Source of the DNA: Muscardinus avellanarius
Taxonomy: Eukaryota; Chordata; Mammalia; Rodentia; Gliridae
Direction: 5' to 3'
DNA: 64,000 bases
Assembly: GCA_963383645.1 (NCBI GenBank)
Contig: OY726565.1
Location: forward strand, 28,482,966-28,546,965
Made by a program: the position numbers and the translations under genes. Numbering within the stretch: position 1 is the first letter of the stretch; the number at the start of each line of letters is the position of its first letter. The notes beneath the pieces were generated by a model that worked only from the letters and a program-made list of their open reading frames with translations, searched no databases and had not been told where the DNA came from. This document shows positions 11,201 to 21,427 of the stretch, in pieces.

Positions 11201-12322
11201 ATCAATTCTTTTAATCTTTTCAAAGAACCAACTTTTTGTTTTATTGATTCTTTGAATTGTTTTTTTGTTCTCTATTTCATTTATTTCTGCCCTAATTTTG
11301 ATGATTTCTTGTATTCTGCTGGCTTTGGGAATAGACTGTTGCAGTCTTTCTAGGTCCTTGAGTTGTGTCATTAGGTTCTTTACTTGGTGGTTCTCCGTCC
11401 TTTTTATGTGGGCACTCAATGCAATAAACTTTCCTCTTAGTACTGCCTTCATGGTGTCCCATAGGTTTTGGTAGGTTGTTTCTCTGTTTTCGTTTGTTTC
11501 CATAAATTTCTTTATTTCTTCCCTAATTTCTGCTCTTACCCATTCGTCATTCAATAGTGTATCATTCATTCTCCATGAATTTGAATACTTTCTTTCGAGT
11601 TTCCTGTTGTTGATTTCTACTTTTATTCCATTGTGGTCTGAAAAGATGCATGGAATTATATTACATCTTTTGAATTTGCTGGCATTTTCTTTGTGTCCCA
11701 GGATGTGATCTATTTTGGAGAAGGTTCCATGAGCTGCTGAGAAGAAAGTGTATTCTGTAGTTCCTGGTTGAAATACTCTGAAAACGTCTATTAGGTCCAT
11801 TTAGTTTATGGTTTCCTTTAGTTCTAAAGCGTCTTTACTCATCTTTTGCCTTGAAGATCGATCCAGTGGTGTGAGAGGCATATTAAAGTCTCCCAGAATT
11901 ATTGTATTTGGGTCTACTTGGGATCTTATGTCCAGAAGGGTTTGTTTTACAAATGTGGTTGCACCCACATTTGGGGCATAAATATTTACTATCATTATAT
12001 CTTCTTGGTGTATTGTTCCTTTTAATAAAAGGAAGTGCCCTGATTTGTCTCTTTTGATGTGTTTTAGTTTAAAGTCTGTTTTGTTGGATATCAGGGTTGC
12101 TACCCCTGCTCTTTTTTGGTCACTGGTGGCATGGTATATCTTTTTCCATCCTTTCACCTTCAGCCTGTGAATGTCTTTGGCTGTGAGGTGAGTTTCTTGC
12201 AGACAGCATATATTTGGATTATGTTTCCTAATCCACATTGCCAGTCTATGTCTTTTGATTGGTGAGTTAAGTCCTTTGACATTAAGAGATATTATTGAAA
12301 TATGATTTTTGTTTTCTGCCAT
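8285..12322 (-). pseudogene. L1 ORF2 (endonuclease / reverse transcriptase), disrupted
   Basis: ORF2 protein nicks target DNA and reverse-transcribes L1 RNA. Translation starts at a true ATG at 12322 (MAENKNHISI). The APE-type endonuclease shows QETHL, GDFN, KIDHIL and SDHN motifs. The reverse transcriptase has the catalytic FADDM motif, and the C-terminus has the cysteine-rich CWRGCGE...HCWWEC segment, ending in CPN. Two defects are visible. A TAA at 11801-11803 lies inside the endonuclease domain, just before MDLIDVFR. A SINE at 10868-11062 plus its 15-bp duplicated target adds 210 bp. That keeps the frame length, but SINE-encoded stops end translation. The rest, including the last 816 codons, is open. 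It is best called a recently inactivated ORF2. Confidence 0.95.
10868..11062 (-). mobile_element. Young B1-dID SINE inserted in L1 ORF2
   Basis: GC-rich subfamily in minus orientation. A perfect 15-bp duplication, GGAGTATAAATTTTT, flanks it at 10853-10867 and 11063-11077. It must be younger than the host L1. The T-run at 10868-10878 is its reversed A tail. Confidence 0.97.
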
Positions 12323-12367
12323 TTTGTGTTCTGTCTACTCTTGGGTGGTGTGATCTTTCTTCTTTAC

Positions 12368-13372
12368 TTAAATGGCCCACTTATTAACTTCCTCTCTTCT
12401 CTGATTCTGAAGTCTGCTTCTTTTTTCTTCCTTATGATTTATTTCTTTAAGAATTTTCTCTAGTGTTGGCTTTGAATTCATGAATTTTTTGAGATTCTGT
12501 TTATCCTGAAAGACTTTGACTTCCCCATTGATCTTGAATAGTAGTTTTGCTGGATAGATGAGTCTTGGCTGGAAGTTATTTTCTTCCAGGGTCTGAATCA
12601 CGTCGTACCAGTCTCTCCTAGCATTCCTGACCTGGGTTGTATAGTCTGGGGTGATTCTTATTGTTTTGCCTCTATATGTCACCAGTCCTTTTGTCCTCAC
12701 TGCTTTTAAGATTCCTTCCTTGGCCTCTATGCTGGTCAATTTGGTTATTATGTGGCGTGGAGTGGTTTTTCTTTGGTCCTGTCTCAGTGGAGTTCTGTAT
12801 GCCTCCTGGACTTGAAGATTCAAGTCTCTTTCCATATTTGGAAAATTCTCTTAGGTTATTTCCTTGAAGATATTACAGATGCCCTTGGTCTGTACCTCTA
12901 TCCCTTCCTCAATGCCTATTATCCGTAAATTAGGGTGCTTCATATTATCCCATAATTGCTGGATGTTTAGGTTTTGTTGCTGTAAATATTTCTGTATATC
13001 GCTGACTGTGTTTTCGGTTTGGGATGTACTGTCTTCTAATATTGATATTCCGTTTTCCATTTCATCTAATCTTCCAGAATTTCTTTCTATTGCTGTCTTC
13101 ATTTCACTTATTGCCTCTTTCATTTCATTCCAGACCTCTTTCTGATTCTTTTTTAGTGTTTCTAATTCACCTTTAACCTCCTCTATACTTGTTTTAAATC
13201 CTTTCATCATATTGAACATCAAGATTCTGAACTCCCCTTCTTGCATTTCTAGTAGGTCAGTATTCATGATTTCTGCTGTCTCTTCATAATTCCTGGTTCT
13301 CATATTTATAGCATTCTCTGTCCTGTTTTTTCTGATTTCTACCCATCGTTCGTGAGTACTGTGCTTAGTCAA
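12368..13372 (-). pseudogene. L1 ORF1 (RNA-binding chaperone), disrupted
   Basis: L1 ORF1p is a trimeric, coiled-coil RNA-binding protein that packages L1 RNA. The N-terminal part here is a heptad-rich helix (ETLKKNQKEVWNEMKEAI, DEMENGISILEDS). The RRM region starts near HPNLRIIGIEEG, and the C-terminal domain has QEAYRTP, RHIITKL, ITPDYTTQ and YPAKLLFK, as in mammalian ORF1p. The frame spans 334 codons, close to the human 338. One TAA at 12851-12853 replaces the residue before ENFPN. The first codon of the frame is TTG directly after a GAT and an upstream stop. I infer that an original ATG mutated, since the next in-frame Met is about 23 residues in. Confidence 0.93.
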
Positions 13373-13374
13373 AT

Positions 13375-13900
13375 CTTAATATTAGGAGTTTGGGGGTATT
13401 GGTTAGTCAGCAGAGCCTTTCCAGTGTTGAGGGCGGGTGATGTGTAAGGAGCTGGGGTGATTGGTAAAGGAGTCGGATTAGGTAGAGGATATGTTAGGTT
13501 GAGAAAGACTTTAAGTATGATAAGGTAATAACTTGCTAGGAATGAGAGAGAGTTAACTACTAGGACTCTTGTCGTTAGTAGAGTAATTATGGATATAAGA
13601 GATACTTTGAGTATTAAACCAGGAGGTATATTATGGGGAAAAGTTTGGGGGGAGTAAAGTATGTAGGTTAGTGTGGGTAGGTTTGTAAATAGGGATGATG
13701 GAAGGAGCAGACAGACATAAAAAAAAAGAATCCACACAAGATACCAAGACTATTATGTAATCCAAGAAAAATGAAGGAAAACCAATCAAAGGAGGAGAGT
13801 GAAAAAAGGAAGGAAAAAAGAAGAAAGAGGAAAAAAGAACAAGAATAAAATAAAAGGAACTAGCAGCTGTGTGAAATAAAAAAATAAGGCAAACTATCCA

Positions 13901-13932
<32 letters not shown>

Positions 13933-15461
13933 CTCAACAAGTTAAAGTAAAAGAAGTGTGGGTTAAAAGAAAAAAAAATAAAACAGCAATAACCATACCA
14001 AAACAAAAGCACTGTAAAAGCAAAATAAAACAAAACATCCACATTAAAAGTAAAACAAACAGTCCTCCTTATTTACGCATATGGGGTCAGGTCCATATAA
14101 TATGTGCATATCTGATTGCTTTGGTAGCTTTCAGAATACCATCCAATGTCTCTTAGTTTTCTTTGTACTCTGTTTTTATCTTCTTAAGTCACTCTGGGTG
14201 TTTGGACACTTTCCTCTCCTTTAGCTGCTTTAGGTTTATGTGTCCGGATGTCTGATTTCACTGTTATTTGATTCTGTACAATTCACAAGTTCTGCGAAAT
14301 TCTAACCTGTGGTCAGCACCTCTGCACTCACCACCCTAGCCTCCAGCCTGTTATTCCCTACAGCAGGGGTGGAGAATGACCAAGGTATAATTGGAACCTC
14401 CCCCTGAGGTCCTGAGCAGATTTTGTGGCCCGATGGATTTTCTTGTGTCTCTGGAAATTCCAGCTGGGCTAGCCGGTGTGGTCCCAAGATGTACCCTGGG
14501 CAAATGGATGCTGGTTCCTGGATGCCCACACTTACTGCCAGAGCTCTGCCTATTCCAAGAGTGCAGGCTGGATGCACTGCTAATACTGGACCCAAGTGAG
14601 AGTGGATGCAGCTGTCTATTGCTGCTGGTATGCTCTTCCAAGGTGTATTGAGCTGTGTTCTCGCTTAGAACTAAGCATCTGGCTACCAGGAGGGTGGGAA
14701 CACCCAGCAGTGGGCCAGGTGTGCAGGATAGGTGCTCAAGGGTCCAGTGCGCAGTGTCCAGCAATGGTCTCTGCCTCCCGCGAGACGTAGAAGCTGGGGG
14801 TGCCCCAAGGAGATTTCTGGGTCACCCAGGGCTTTCGCAGCCTGGAAGGCAGGCTCTGGCAAGGTGGCAGGGGCTAGACACACAAGCAGGCTCCAATTTA
14901 GGGGTGGCAGTGTACAGGTACTGACTACCAGCAGGGGACTGTGGCGCAGGCAAGTTGCGCGAGGAGAGTGCTCTGTTCTGAGGCTTGAGCCCGTGCTGGG
15001 GGGTTGAGGCTGCGCACACACTAGGATTCCAACTTACCAGGGCGCCCTCAGGTACCTGAATTGGTGCAGGAATCCATGGGAGTCTCTGCAGTTGTGATCC
15101 GGTCGCTGGTGGGCACACAGAATTCTGGTGGGTGCTGCTCGCTGCTTAAGATGCGGTCCTACATCCGTTTTTAGTCCCAAATTATCTTGCCGTGGTAATA
15201 TCGGGCAGGCAGCTCCTTGGGCAGCTGCAAAAGCAGCCCGCCGATCAGCGTTCCGATCAGCATTCCGATTGTATCCGCAGCAGTTCCCGTGTCCAATCTT
15301 TGTTCTTCTTCTTCAAGTTCAGGGTTCCGCCGAGGTACCTGGATGTGTTTTGGTTCCTGGTATGTATTTATTTTGTTGATTTAGACACTGCTTTCTAAGT
15401 ATTTAAACTTTATTTGCTTCAGCTACTGAGAAGTGCTGTGTCCCTCGGTCGCCATTTTGAA
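13375..15461 (-). promoter_or_regulatory. L1 5' UTR / internal promoter with YY1-like site
   Basis: About 2.1 kb upstream of ORF1. The distal part, about 14300-15460, is GC- and CpG-richer than the flanks. At its extreme 5' end the sense strand reads CAAAATGGCGAC (+ strand 15448-15459), a close match to the YY1 core AANATGGCG. Human L1 also has a YY1 site at its start. No mouse-type tandem monomers are visible, only a short duplicated TTCCGATCAGC unit near 15249-15270. A (TA)n microsatellite at 13904-13932 interrupts the proximal part. Confidence 0.75.
13904..13932. repeat. (TA)n microsatellite in the L1 5' UTR
   Basis: About 14 uninterrupted TA units. Confidence 0.95.
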
Positions 15462-15505
15462 AAAAAAGAAAAAAAAACTTGGAAAAAAAAAAACATATGT
15501 GCTTT

Positions 15506-16048
15506 GAGGATAGTTAACTTTTGTATGTCCATCAGAGATTGCGCTGGAAGCTAATATGCACTCTCAATTTGCAGTGATGCATTCTGCTAGGAAAGTCTTC
15601 TGTGGATTTCCATTCTTGAGCTTTTGTCTCTCCTGTCTTTCTCTATGAGCCTAGTTGACCGAGCACCAACATCAACTTCTGAAAGCTTCTGTACAAGTAA
15701 ACAGACGGGGACACATGGGACACGAACAGAGAGAGGCTCCTACTTGAAACACTCAATGAAGAACATGATGTTTCCACAAAGTACATTAACACCAGATGAC
15801 ACACACTATGATAAAGGGGAAATATATCATCTTAGATAATAAAATGTACTTTGGTGCTTACAAGGGAAAACAATCATGGTGGGTAAGAGGGAAGAAAGGC
15901 AAGTCTAGGCCTTAGATCAAACTGGTTCCTATTTGCCAGGACATATAGAAGGAAAGTGGGTCAGATACACCAGGGAATCATGGGGATTTCACCTCTGGGT
16001 GGCATATGATGTTTTACACTGAAGCCTAGGGTATGGGGGGAAAAGCAA
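15506..16048. other. Intron 2 sequence, nothing recognised
   Basis: Right flank of the L1. Contains the short chance frame at 15624-15839 and no known element. Confidence 0.45.
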
Positions 16049-16049
16049 G

Positions 16050-16308
16050 GAGATCCTGGGTAGTGGCTCACACCTGTAATCCCAGTACTTGAGAGGCTGA
16101 GATAGGAGGATCGAGGGTTCAACAACTAAGTGAGGCCTTCTGCAACCCTGTTTCAAAATAAAAATAGATCTGGTGATGTAGTTTGGAAGTAGAATTCCTT
16201 GGCTTCAATCCCCAGTAAGACAAAAATAAATAAATATAAAATAGGCCTGGGGATGTAGCTCAGAAATAGAATACCCCTGGGTTCAATCACCAGTAATATA
16301 CAAAAAAA
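16050..16308 (+). mobile_element. Trimeric SINE: B1 + ID + ID
   Basis: The B1 half at about 16050-16155 is followed by an ID-type unit ending TCAATCCCCAGTAAGAC. After a (AAAT)n linker comes a second ID unit, GGCCTGGGGATGTAGCTCAG to TCACCAGTAATATAC, ending in an A tail. Most copies in the window have one ID unit. This could be a tandem ID duplication or insertion of a second, 5'-truncated SINE into the tail. Confidence 0.75.
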
Positions 16309-16372
16309 ACTAGTGATACTAAAACACATATTATAATAATTCATATAATAATTCATATATATATATATATAT

Positions 16373-16541
16373 GATTAACCCAGAGGGGCATTATCCCTTA
16401 AACTATCCCATTAGTCCATTTATTTTTTTTATTTTAAACAAGATCTCACTAAGTTGCTGAGGCTGTCCTTAAACCAGCAATCCTCCTGTATCAGCCTCAC
16501 AAGTACTGAGATTACAAGCATGTGCCACCATGACCTGCTAA
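16373..16541 (-). mobile_element. B1-dID SINE, degraded ID half
   Basis: The B1 half is clear (AACAAGATCTCACTAAGTTG to GCATGTGCCACCATGACC on +). The ID half (CCAGAGGGGCATTATCCC) is heavily mutated. The preceding (AT)n run at about 16355-16372 is probably the decayed tail. Confidence 0.75.
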
Positions 16542-16645
16542 TTTTTTTTCAGTGCTACAGCCCCAGCTCAACAATATTACTTTTTTATAATTTTTTTTTA
16601 TTATAATTCACATACCACAAAATTCACTTTTTAAAAGTATACCAT

Positions 16646-16822
16646 CAGCCGGGCATGATGGCACATGCCTGTAACCCCAGTACTCGGGAGGCTGAGACAG
16701 GAGAATCACAAGTTTGCTGCCAGCCTCAGCTACTTAGTAAGGTAGTGACAACTTAGTGAGACTGTTTCAAAAAAAATTTTAAAAGGGGAGGGGTGAGGAT
16801 GGAGCTGGTAGAAACCCCACCA

Positions 16823-16866
<44 letters not shown>
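16646..16866 (+). mobile_element. B1-dID SINE with (TG)n microsatellite at its 3' end
   Basis: B1 half CCGGGCATGATGGCACATGC, linker AAAAAAAATTTTAAAAGG, ID half GGATGGAGCTGGTAGAAACC. The tail position is occupied by about 20 TG units at 16826-16866. Confidence 0.8.
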
Positions 16867-16868
<2 letters not shown>

Positions 16869-17024
16869 ACATACATGCATATATTTATACATGACCACCA
16901 TTTTCACATCCTACCAACAAGTGAAATGCAACCCCACTGACAATTCAGCAGCTGTGGTTCTCAGGGTTCTGCCTTCCTCATGCCTCAGAGAAAAAATACA
17001 GGTTTTAAACAGATAAAGAATAAG

Positions 17025-17235
17025 TCGAGCATGGTGGCACATGCTTTGAAATCCCAGCATTCGGGAGGCTGAGACAGGAGAAGCTGGGTTCAAGGACAGA
17101 CTCAGCTACTTAGTGAGGCCCTTTGCAATTCAGTGAGACCTTGTTTCAACAATAAAGAATTAAAAATAGGGCTGGGGATGTATCAGAGGTAGAATGCCCC
17201 TGGGTTCCATCCCCAGCAACACACAAAACAAAAAG
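17025..17235 (+). mobile_element. B1-dID SINE
   Basis: CGAGCATGGTGGCACATGC start, B1 half with GCATTCGGGAGGCTGAG, ID half with GGCTGGGGATGTATCAGAGG, and a CAACACACAAAAC tail. Confidence 0.85.
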
Positions 17236-17236
17236 A

Positions 17237-17688
17237 ATATGGGGTAGATACACACAATGGAACTCTGCTCAGCCATGAAGGAGAGCAGAACTATGTCATT
17301 TATAGGAAAATGGGTGGAACTAGAGAATATTATACTAAGTGAGATCAAACAGTAAAGTAAAAGATGGTACCTTTTCTCTCATATGTGGAAGCTAGAGAGG
17401 AAACAGGGAACAAAAGGAATTCAGATAAATGAGGAGAGAGACCAGTAGACTAGTGGAAGGAGCCTGGGGAAGAGAGAGGGGGAAGGACAAAAGGAGGATT
17501 AAGGAAACAGTTCAAATAATATCGTGTCCGCCTGTGCAGCGCTCACTACCAATCTCACTACCACGTACTGGGGGGGGTGAGATTCCGAGGGAACACAGCA
17601 GGCGCCGGTGCGTGCGCTCGTACTGTGTGACCCACACCGTGATGTGTAATCACAACGCACCGATGAACGAATGTACAAACATGCAGGC
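17237..17688 (+). mobile_element. 5'-truncated L1 3' end
   Basis: It starts in ORF2 codons corresponding to the [10 protein letters not shown]...LSEISQ region (ACAATGGAACTCTGCTCAGCC on +). It continues into a purine-rich 3' UTR (GAGAGGGGGAAGGACAAAAGG) and the L1-type 3' terminal motif (TGATGTGTAATCACAACGC). It is too mutated to be functional. A SINE follows immediately. Confidence 0.85.
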
Positions 17689-17911
17689 TGCCGGGCGTGG
17701 TGGCACACACCTATAATCCCAGTGCTTGAGCGGATGAGACAGGAGGATCGCAGGTTCCAGGCCAGCCTCAATAATTTAGTAAAGCTCTCAGCAACTTAGC
17801 AAAATCCTGTTTCAAAATAAAAAATATAAAGGTCGAGGCAGGGGTAGCTCAGAGGTAGAATGCCCCTGGGTTCAACCCCCAGCACCAAAACTAAATAAAA
17901 TAAAATACATG
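17689..17911 (+). mobile_element. B1-dID SINE at the L1 3' end
   Basis: CCGGGCGTGGTGGCACACAC start, B1 half, linker AAATATAAAGG, ID half GGGGTAGCTCAGAGGTAG, and an (AAAAT)n-type tail. Confidence 0.88.
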
Positions 17912-18063
17912 CTGCTTCTGCCTGGCCTTTAGGAGCCCCATTTCCTCTAAAAGTCAAGACATAGAGAGGTTTGGCCTAAAACATGCTTAAATAAAAGGAA
18001 TAAACTCTTACTTTGTTTTTCTTCTACCATCAGCCCATCTTTTTTCTTTCTTCTTTTTTCCTT

Positions 18064-18208
18064 TCTTTTTTTTTTGGTGTATGAAAAACAAATTTTATTT
18101 TTTTAAACAGGGTCTCGCTAGGTTGCTAAGGCTGCTTTTGAACCTGTGATCCTTCTGTCTCAGCCTCCCAAGTACTGGGATCACAGGTGTGTGCCGCCAT
18201 ATCTAGCA
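18064..18208 (-). mobile_element. B1-type SINE lacking most of the ID half
   Basis: T-run, GGTGTATG remnant, then a complete reversed B1 half (AACAGGGTCTCGCTAGGTTG to TGTGTGCCGCCATATCTAGC). The ID half is nearly gone. Confidence 0.75.
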
Positions 18209-18339
18209 CCAGCCAAGCTGGAACACTGGAACACTGGCGCAGCCTCTGGTGAAAAAGCTCATCATACTACTTAAAAGAAAAAAGAAATCATCTAATGACC
18301 CCAAAAGAAGATAGTATTGGCCAGTAGTATAAATCACAG

Positions 18340-18615
18340 AAGGGACATCCAGTAATTACTCTTCTTTAGCTTAGACTAATGAAAACAAGCGCACACTGAC
18401 GCCCAGACATCTTGCCACAAGAAGCCACTCACTCTTTCTTTGCAATTAGTGTCAATAATGCTAATGAGGTAGGTGAGAAAAAATTATAGGCCAATTAACG
18501 TATTCCAGTTTTTCAGTGTCTAGCTAGCTCTTTTTCAGAATTTTATCTTAATGGATTAATTAAGCAGTGTGCTAATTGGGTTTTACTGAACCTTGTACTA
18601 AAGGGAACTTCAAAA
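18340..18615. promoter_or_regulatory. Candidate conserved intronic element
   Basis: Repeat-free block with clustered TAAT-core motifs: GCAATTAGTGTCAATAATGC, TAATGAGGTAGG, CCAATTAACG, GGATTAATTAAGC, GCTAATTGGG. The only support is composition. Confidence 0.22.
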
Positions 18616-18625
18616 TTCAGTGAGG

Positions 18626-18680
18626 ACTGTATTATGATGCAGGACTACAATGCAACAATAAAAGTATATTCAAAAAAAAT
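18626..18680 (+). mobile_element. Extremely truncated L1 3' end (about 55 bp)
   Basis: It matches only the last bases of the L1 3' ends here (ATTATGATGCAGGACTACAATG then AATAAAAGTATATTC and an A tail; compare 62186-62236). A 10-bp repeat, TTCAGTGAGG, lies on both sides (18616-18625 and 18681-18690). Confidence 0.85.
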
Positions 18681-18690
18681 TTCAGTGAGG

Positions 18691-19085
18691 GCCCGCCCTG
18701 GGCAGAGCAGGTACCTCCATGGTAAGCTGTTTGTTCTCAAGGAGCCACCGCTCCCATGGCACAAAGCCTCATTCTGTGAGTTGTCCTGTGTGTGTCTTGT
18801 CATTCCCAGATAGCTTCTAAACCCCTCGAGGTGGCGAAGCACAGCGTCCCTCCTGCATGTCTATGGTATTCAACATACATTTGTAAAGTGAATTCACAAT
18901 AGGAGGGCACCAATAAATAAAATAAGCCTCACAGGGCAGTTAATTATACCCAACTATGTAAATACTCTAGAGCAAGAAGGAAGGGCAGACTTTCTAGAAC
19001 TCAAAGCACAAGAGCAATCTTGTCGGTTCAGGAAAGAGCAGCTCAAGGGGCAGAGGCGCCACTCCTGGGCAAGTAAAACATCCTG
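18691..19085. other. Intron 2 sequence, possible L2 remnant
   Basis: 18790-18905 (CATTCCCAGATAGCTTCTAAACC ... CATACATTTGTAAAGTGAATTC) loosely resembles an L2 3' end. The remainder is unassigned. Confidence 0.3.
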
Positions 19086-19272
19086 AGCTGGGCGCAGCGG
19101 CACCTGTACTCTCAGTACTTGTGAGGCTGAGACAGAAGGATTGCAGGTTCAAGGCCAGCCTCAGCAACTTAGTGAGACTCAGTTTCAAAATAAAAACTAA
19201 AAAGGGCCGGGTGTATAGTTCAGAGGTAGAATGGGGTTCAAACCACAGTACCACCAAAAAAAAAAAAAAAGT
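19086..19272 (+). mobile_element. B1-dID SINE
   Basis: B1 half from GCTGGGCGCAGCGGCACC, ID half GGGTGTATAGTTCAGAGG, and a pure A tail of about 14 nt. Confidence 0.85.
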
Positions 19273-19568
19273 AAAGTAAAAAATTCTGACCCAACTCTCA
19301 GCAGCCCAACCAGCATCCCATCATAGGTGTGCACTCAGTGCACAGGACAAACGTCACCAACAGAAAACAAGCTTCGCTCTATATTCAGTTTGGCTCATCT
19401 GTACCAGTTTCTCAAGCCTAGAGATGCCTCTCTCGATTGAAATATGTCATTTGTTTGTTTCAAGGAATTTTATTTAAATTTTCTTAGTGTCTTAAATTTT
19501 AATTTTAAATCTTTATAAATTAAAAAAACCTATTCACTTTGCAATTTTATTATTATAAAACTAAAAGA

Positions 19569-19650
19569 CTGGGCTGGGGATGGAGCTCAGTAGCACAGCA
19601 CTTCCCCAGCATGTGCGAGGCCCGACATGCAGACAAAACAAGATAAATAC
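19569..19650 (+). mobile_element. Solo ID element (tRNA-derived SINE)
   Basis: GGGCTGGGGATGGAGCTCAGTAG, then GCACTTCCCCAGCATGTGCGAGGCCC, then an A-rich tail (AAAACAAGATAAATAC). This is the full-length monomeric ID type, with no B1 half. It is not a tRNA gene, because the cloverleaf 3' half is missing. Confidence 0.8.
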
Positions 19651-21171
19651 AAATACATCTTCTAATTGTATTTTTGGTGGCAGTGTTTGTTTAAAATAAT
19701 CAGTCATAAAATTTAGTGGTAAACTCAGAGTTCTTAAGAGGAAAGAAAACCCAGGAGTCAATGAAAAATAGACAAACTAGAAATTGAATTCAGTGAAAAC
19801 TTGATTTGATCTCATTTATTTCAGAGACTTTGGGTATCTCCATTTTTATCTGATTCGGGGTTTGCAGCTAAATTGAACTGGTTAATTTGTGATTATTTTG
19901 CAAAATAAACTATCTGGGCTCAATTCAAGGTGCAGCAGCCTGTTTCCAGGTTTTCCAGCTTGGAGTTTATGATTTGGAGGCTTCGCTCCAATCCTTGTGA
20001 ATACACGTGCTTTTGAATCAGCCTCAAACCGATCGTGGTGTGATAAGGTTTGGGGTGGAAGAGGTTGGGCCACCAGAAAGAACTCAGTGAGACTGCTCCT
20101 GTCCCCCCGGAGGGAAGAGCAGGATGTGAGAGAATCCCCCTGGCATGCGTCGCCAGCCAGGTGGGCTCCTTCCCACAGTGCACTGCCGCTTACAGGTCTC
20201 ATAGATGGACCTCCCGTGGTGGTGGAAGGGGGAGCCTCTGTCCTGATGCACATGTGACTTCCTAACTTGAGACACAAATACAGAAGGGATCGCGTGGTGG
20301 CTGCCTTACACAGAGCGGGCATGGTGGCACCTGCCAGTGATCAATCCATCACTAAGGTTCTGAAATCAACACAAGAGAGGGCGGAAGTCCTCATCACAGC
20401 CTCCCACCTGCTACCTGAGGTGCACAGGGACACTCTAGGATGAACTCCTGGGGGAACCAGAAGGTCCCGCTGTTTCCAAATCTTGTACTGTTGCTCTTCT
20501 CCCCCAAAAGGGGCACCCACTTCCTGCCCCTGACCCATCGTCTCAACCTGTGGCCCCCTAATGCTTGATAAAACCTTTCCCTGAGTTTTCCTTGGAGACA
20601 GGGTGTAAACTGTCATTTGGAATGGGGTGTTTCCAAACTTCTGCCTTCCCTGAGAACCGCTGGGATATATGAACATTGTCAGATAGATGTGGTTGATGGA
20701 AATGCTTTCCAGAAAGAGATTGACACTTAACAGATGTGGGAAAACCTGAGTGAGTAACTCATGTAAAACATTCCAAGCATCGACTAACCAAAGCAGGGAG
20801 GATCTACAGAGACAGATTTTATTGGTGCTACTCAAATGACTTCACCCACGAAGTCCTTCTGATTTCCTCTGTGTCTCCAGCCAACGAGGCTCATCCCAGC
20901 TGTGCCATTTCCCAACCCCTCTCAGTCACTGTCCCCAGGGCACGATGCCCGTTCATTCTTTGTTCGACTTTCTCCAGCCCCACCTGCGCCTACTCCTGAG
21001 TCCTCCCACAGTGGCTGCTGAGCGGCCTGGTAAAGTTCCGTCACACTGTCACCACCACCACCACGCAGCATGGTTCTGAAAGTGTGTACGCATCTTCAAC
21101 TCTAGGACAAAGCAGTCCATTTGGTTAAAAAAATTATTTATTTCAAATTCTCTTTTAAATACACTAATAAT
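19651..21171. other. Intron 2 sequence, nothing firmly recognised
   Basis: Open frames at 19882-20322 and 20341-20835 lack ATG-supported homology and splice context. A B1-like shred, GGGCATGGTGGCACCTGCC, lies at 20318-20336. A short (CCA)n run is at about 21050-21064. Confidence 0.4.
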
Positions 21172-21186
21172 AAATGCATCTTCCAA

Positions 21187-21412
21187 GCCGGGTGTGGTGG
21201 CGCAAGCTTGTAATCCCAGTACTTGGGGGGCTGAGGCAGGAAGATCACGGTTCATGGCCAGCCTCAGCTAGGCCTCAGCTTAGGCCTTTTGCAACTCACT
21301 GAGACCCTGTTTCAAAAATAAAGAGTAAAAAATTGAACTGGGTGTGTAGCTCAGAGTTAGAATGCCCCTGGCCTCAATCCCCAGCATCATAAAAAATAAA
21401 TAAGTAAATGAC
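21187..21412 (+). mobile_element. B1-dID SINE with 15-bp target duplication
   Basis: AAATGCATCTTCCAA is duplicated at 21172-21186 and 21413-21427. The B1 half carries an internal partial duplication (CAGCTAGGCCTCAGCTTAGGCC). Confidence 0.92.
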
Positions 21413-21427
21413 AAATGCATCTTCCAA

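Larger units (their letters stand above)
7964..15496 (-). mobile_element. Nearly full-length L1 retrotransposon
   Basis: On the minus strand it runs from a 5' end at about 15461 through a roughly 2.1-kb 5' UTR, ORF1 (13372-12368), a 45-bp spacer, ORF2 (12322-8285) and a 3' UTR to an A-rich tail at about 7964-8040. An AATAAA signal lies at about 8037-8042. The 9-bp repeat ATGTGCTTT at 7955-7963 and 15497-15505 is a plausible target-site duplication. Each ORF has one in-frame stop, ORF1 lacks an ATG, and a SINE interrupts ORF2. The element is therefore relatively young but not autonomous. It lies antisense to KCNQ5 in intron 2. Confidence 0.95.

Noticed and set aside
13369..13737. 122-codon hydrophobic open frame on the minus strand directly upstream of L1 ORF1, its TGA overlapping the TTG of ORF1
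   Set aside because: It contains no ATG (the frame begins with GTG), has strong pyrimidine bias on that strand, and shows no recognisable domain. It is most likely an open stretch of the L1 5' UTR.
14302..15118. Many overlapping open frames around 14.3-15.1 kb
   Set aside because: They lie in the GC-rich L1 5' UTR, overlap each other in several frames and lack homology.
19569..19650. Possible tRNA gene
   Set aside because: Only the 5' tRNA-like part plus an A-rich tail is present. This is an ID SINE. The same holds for the ID halves elsewhere.
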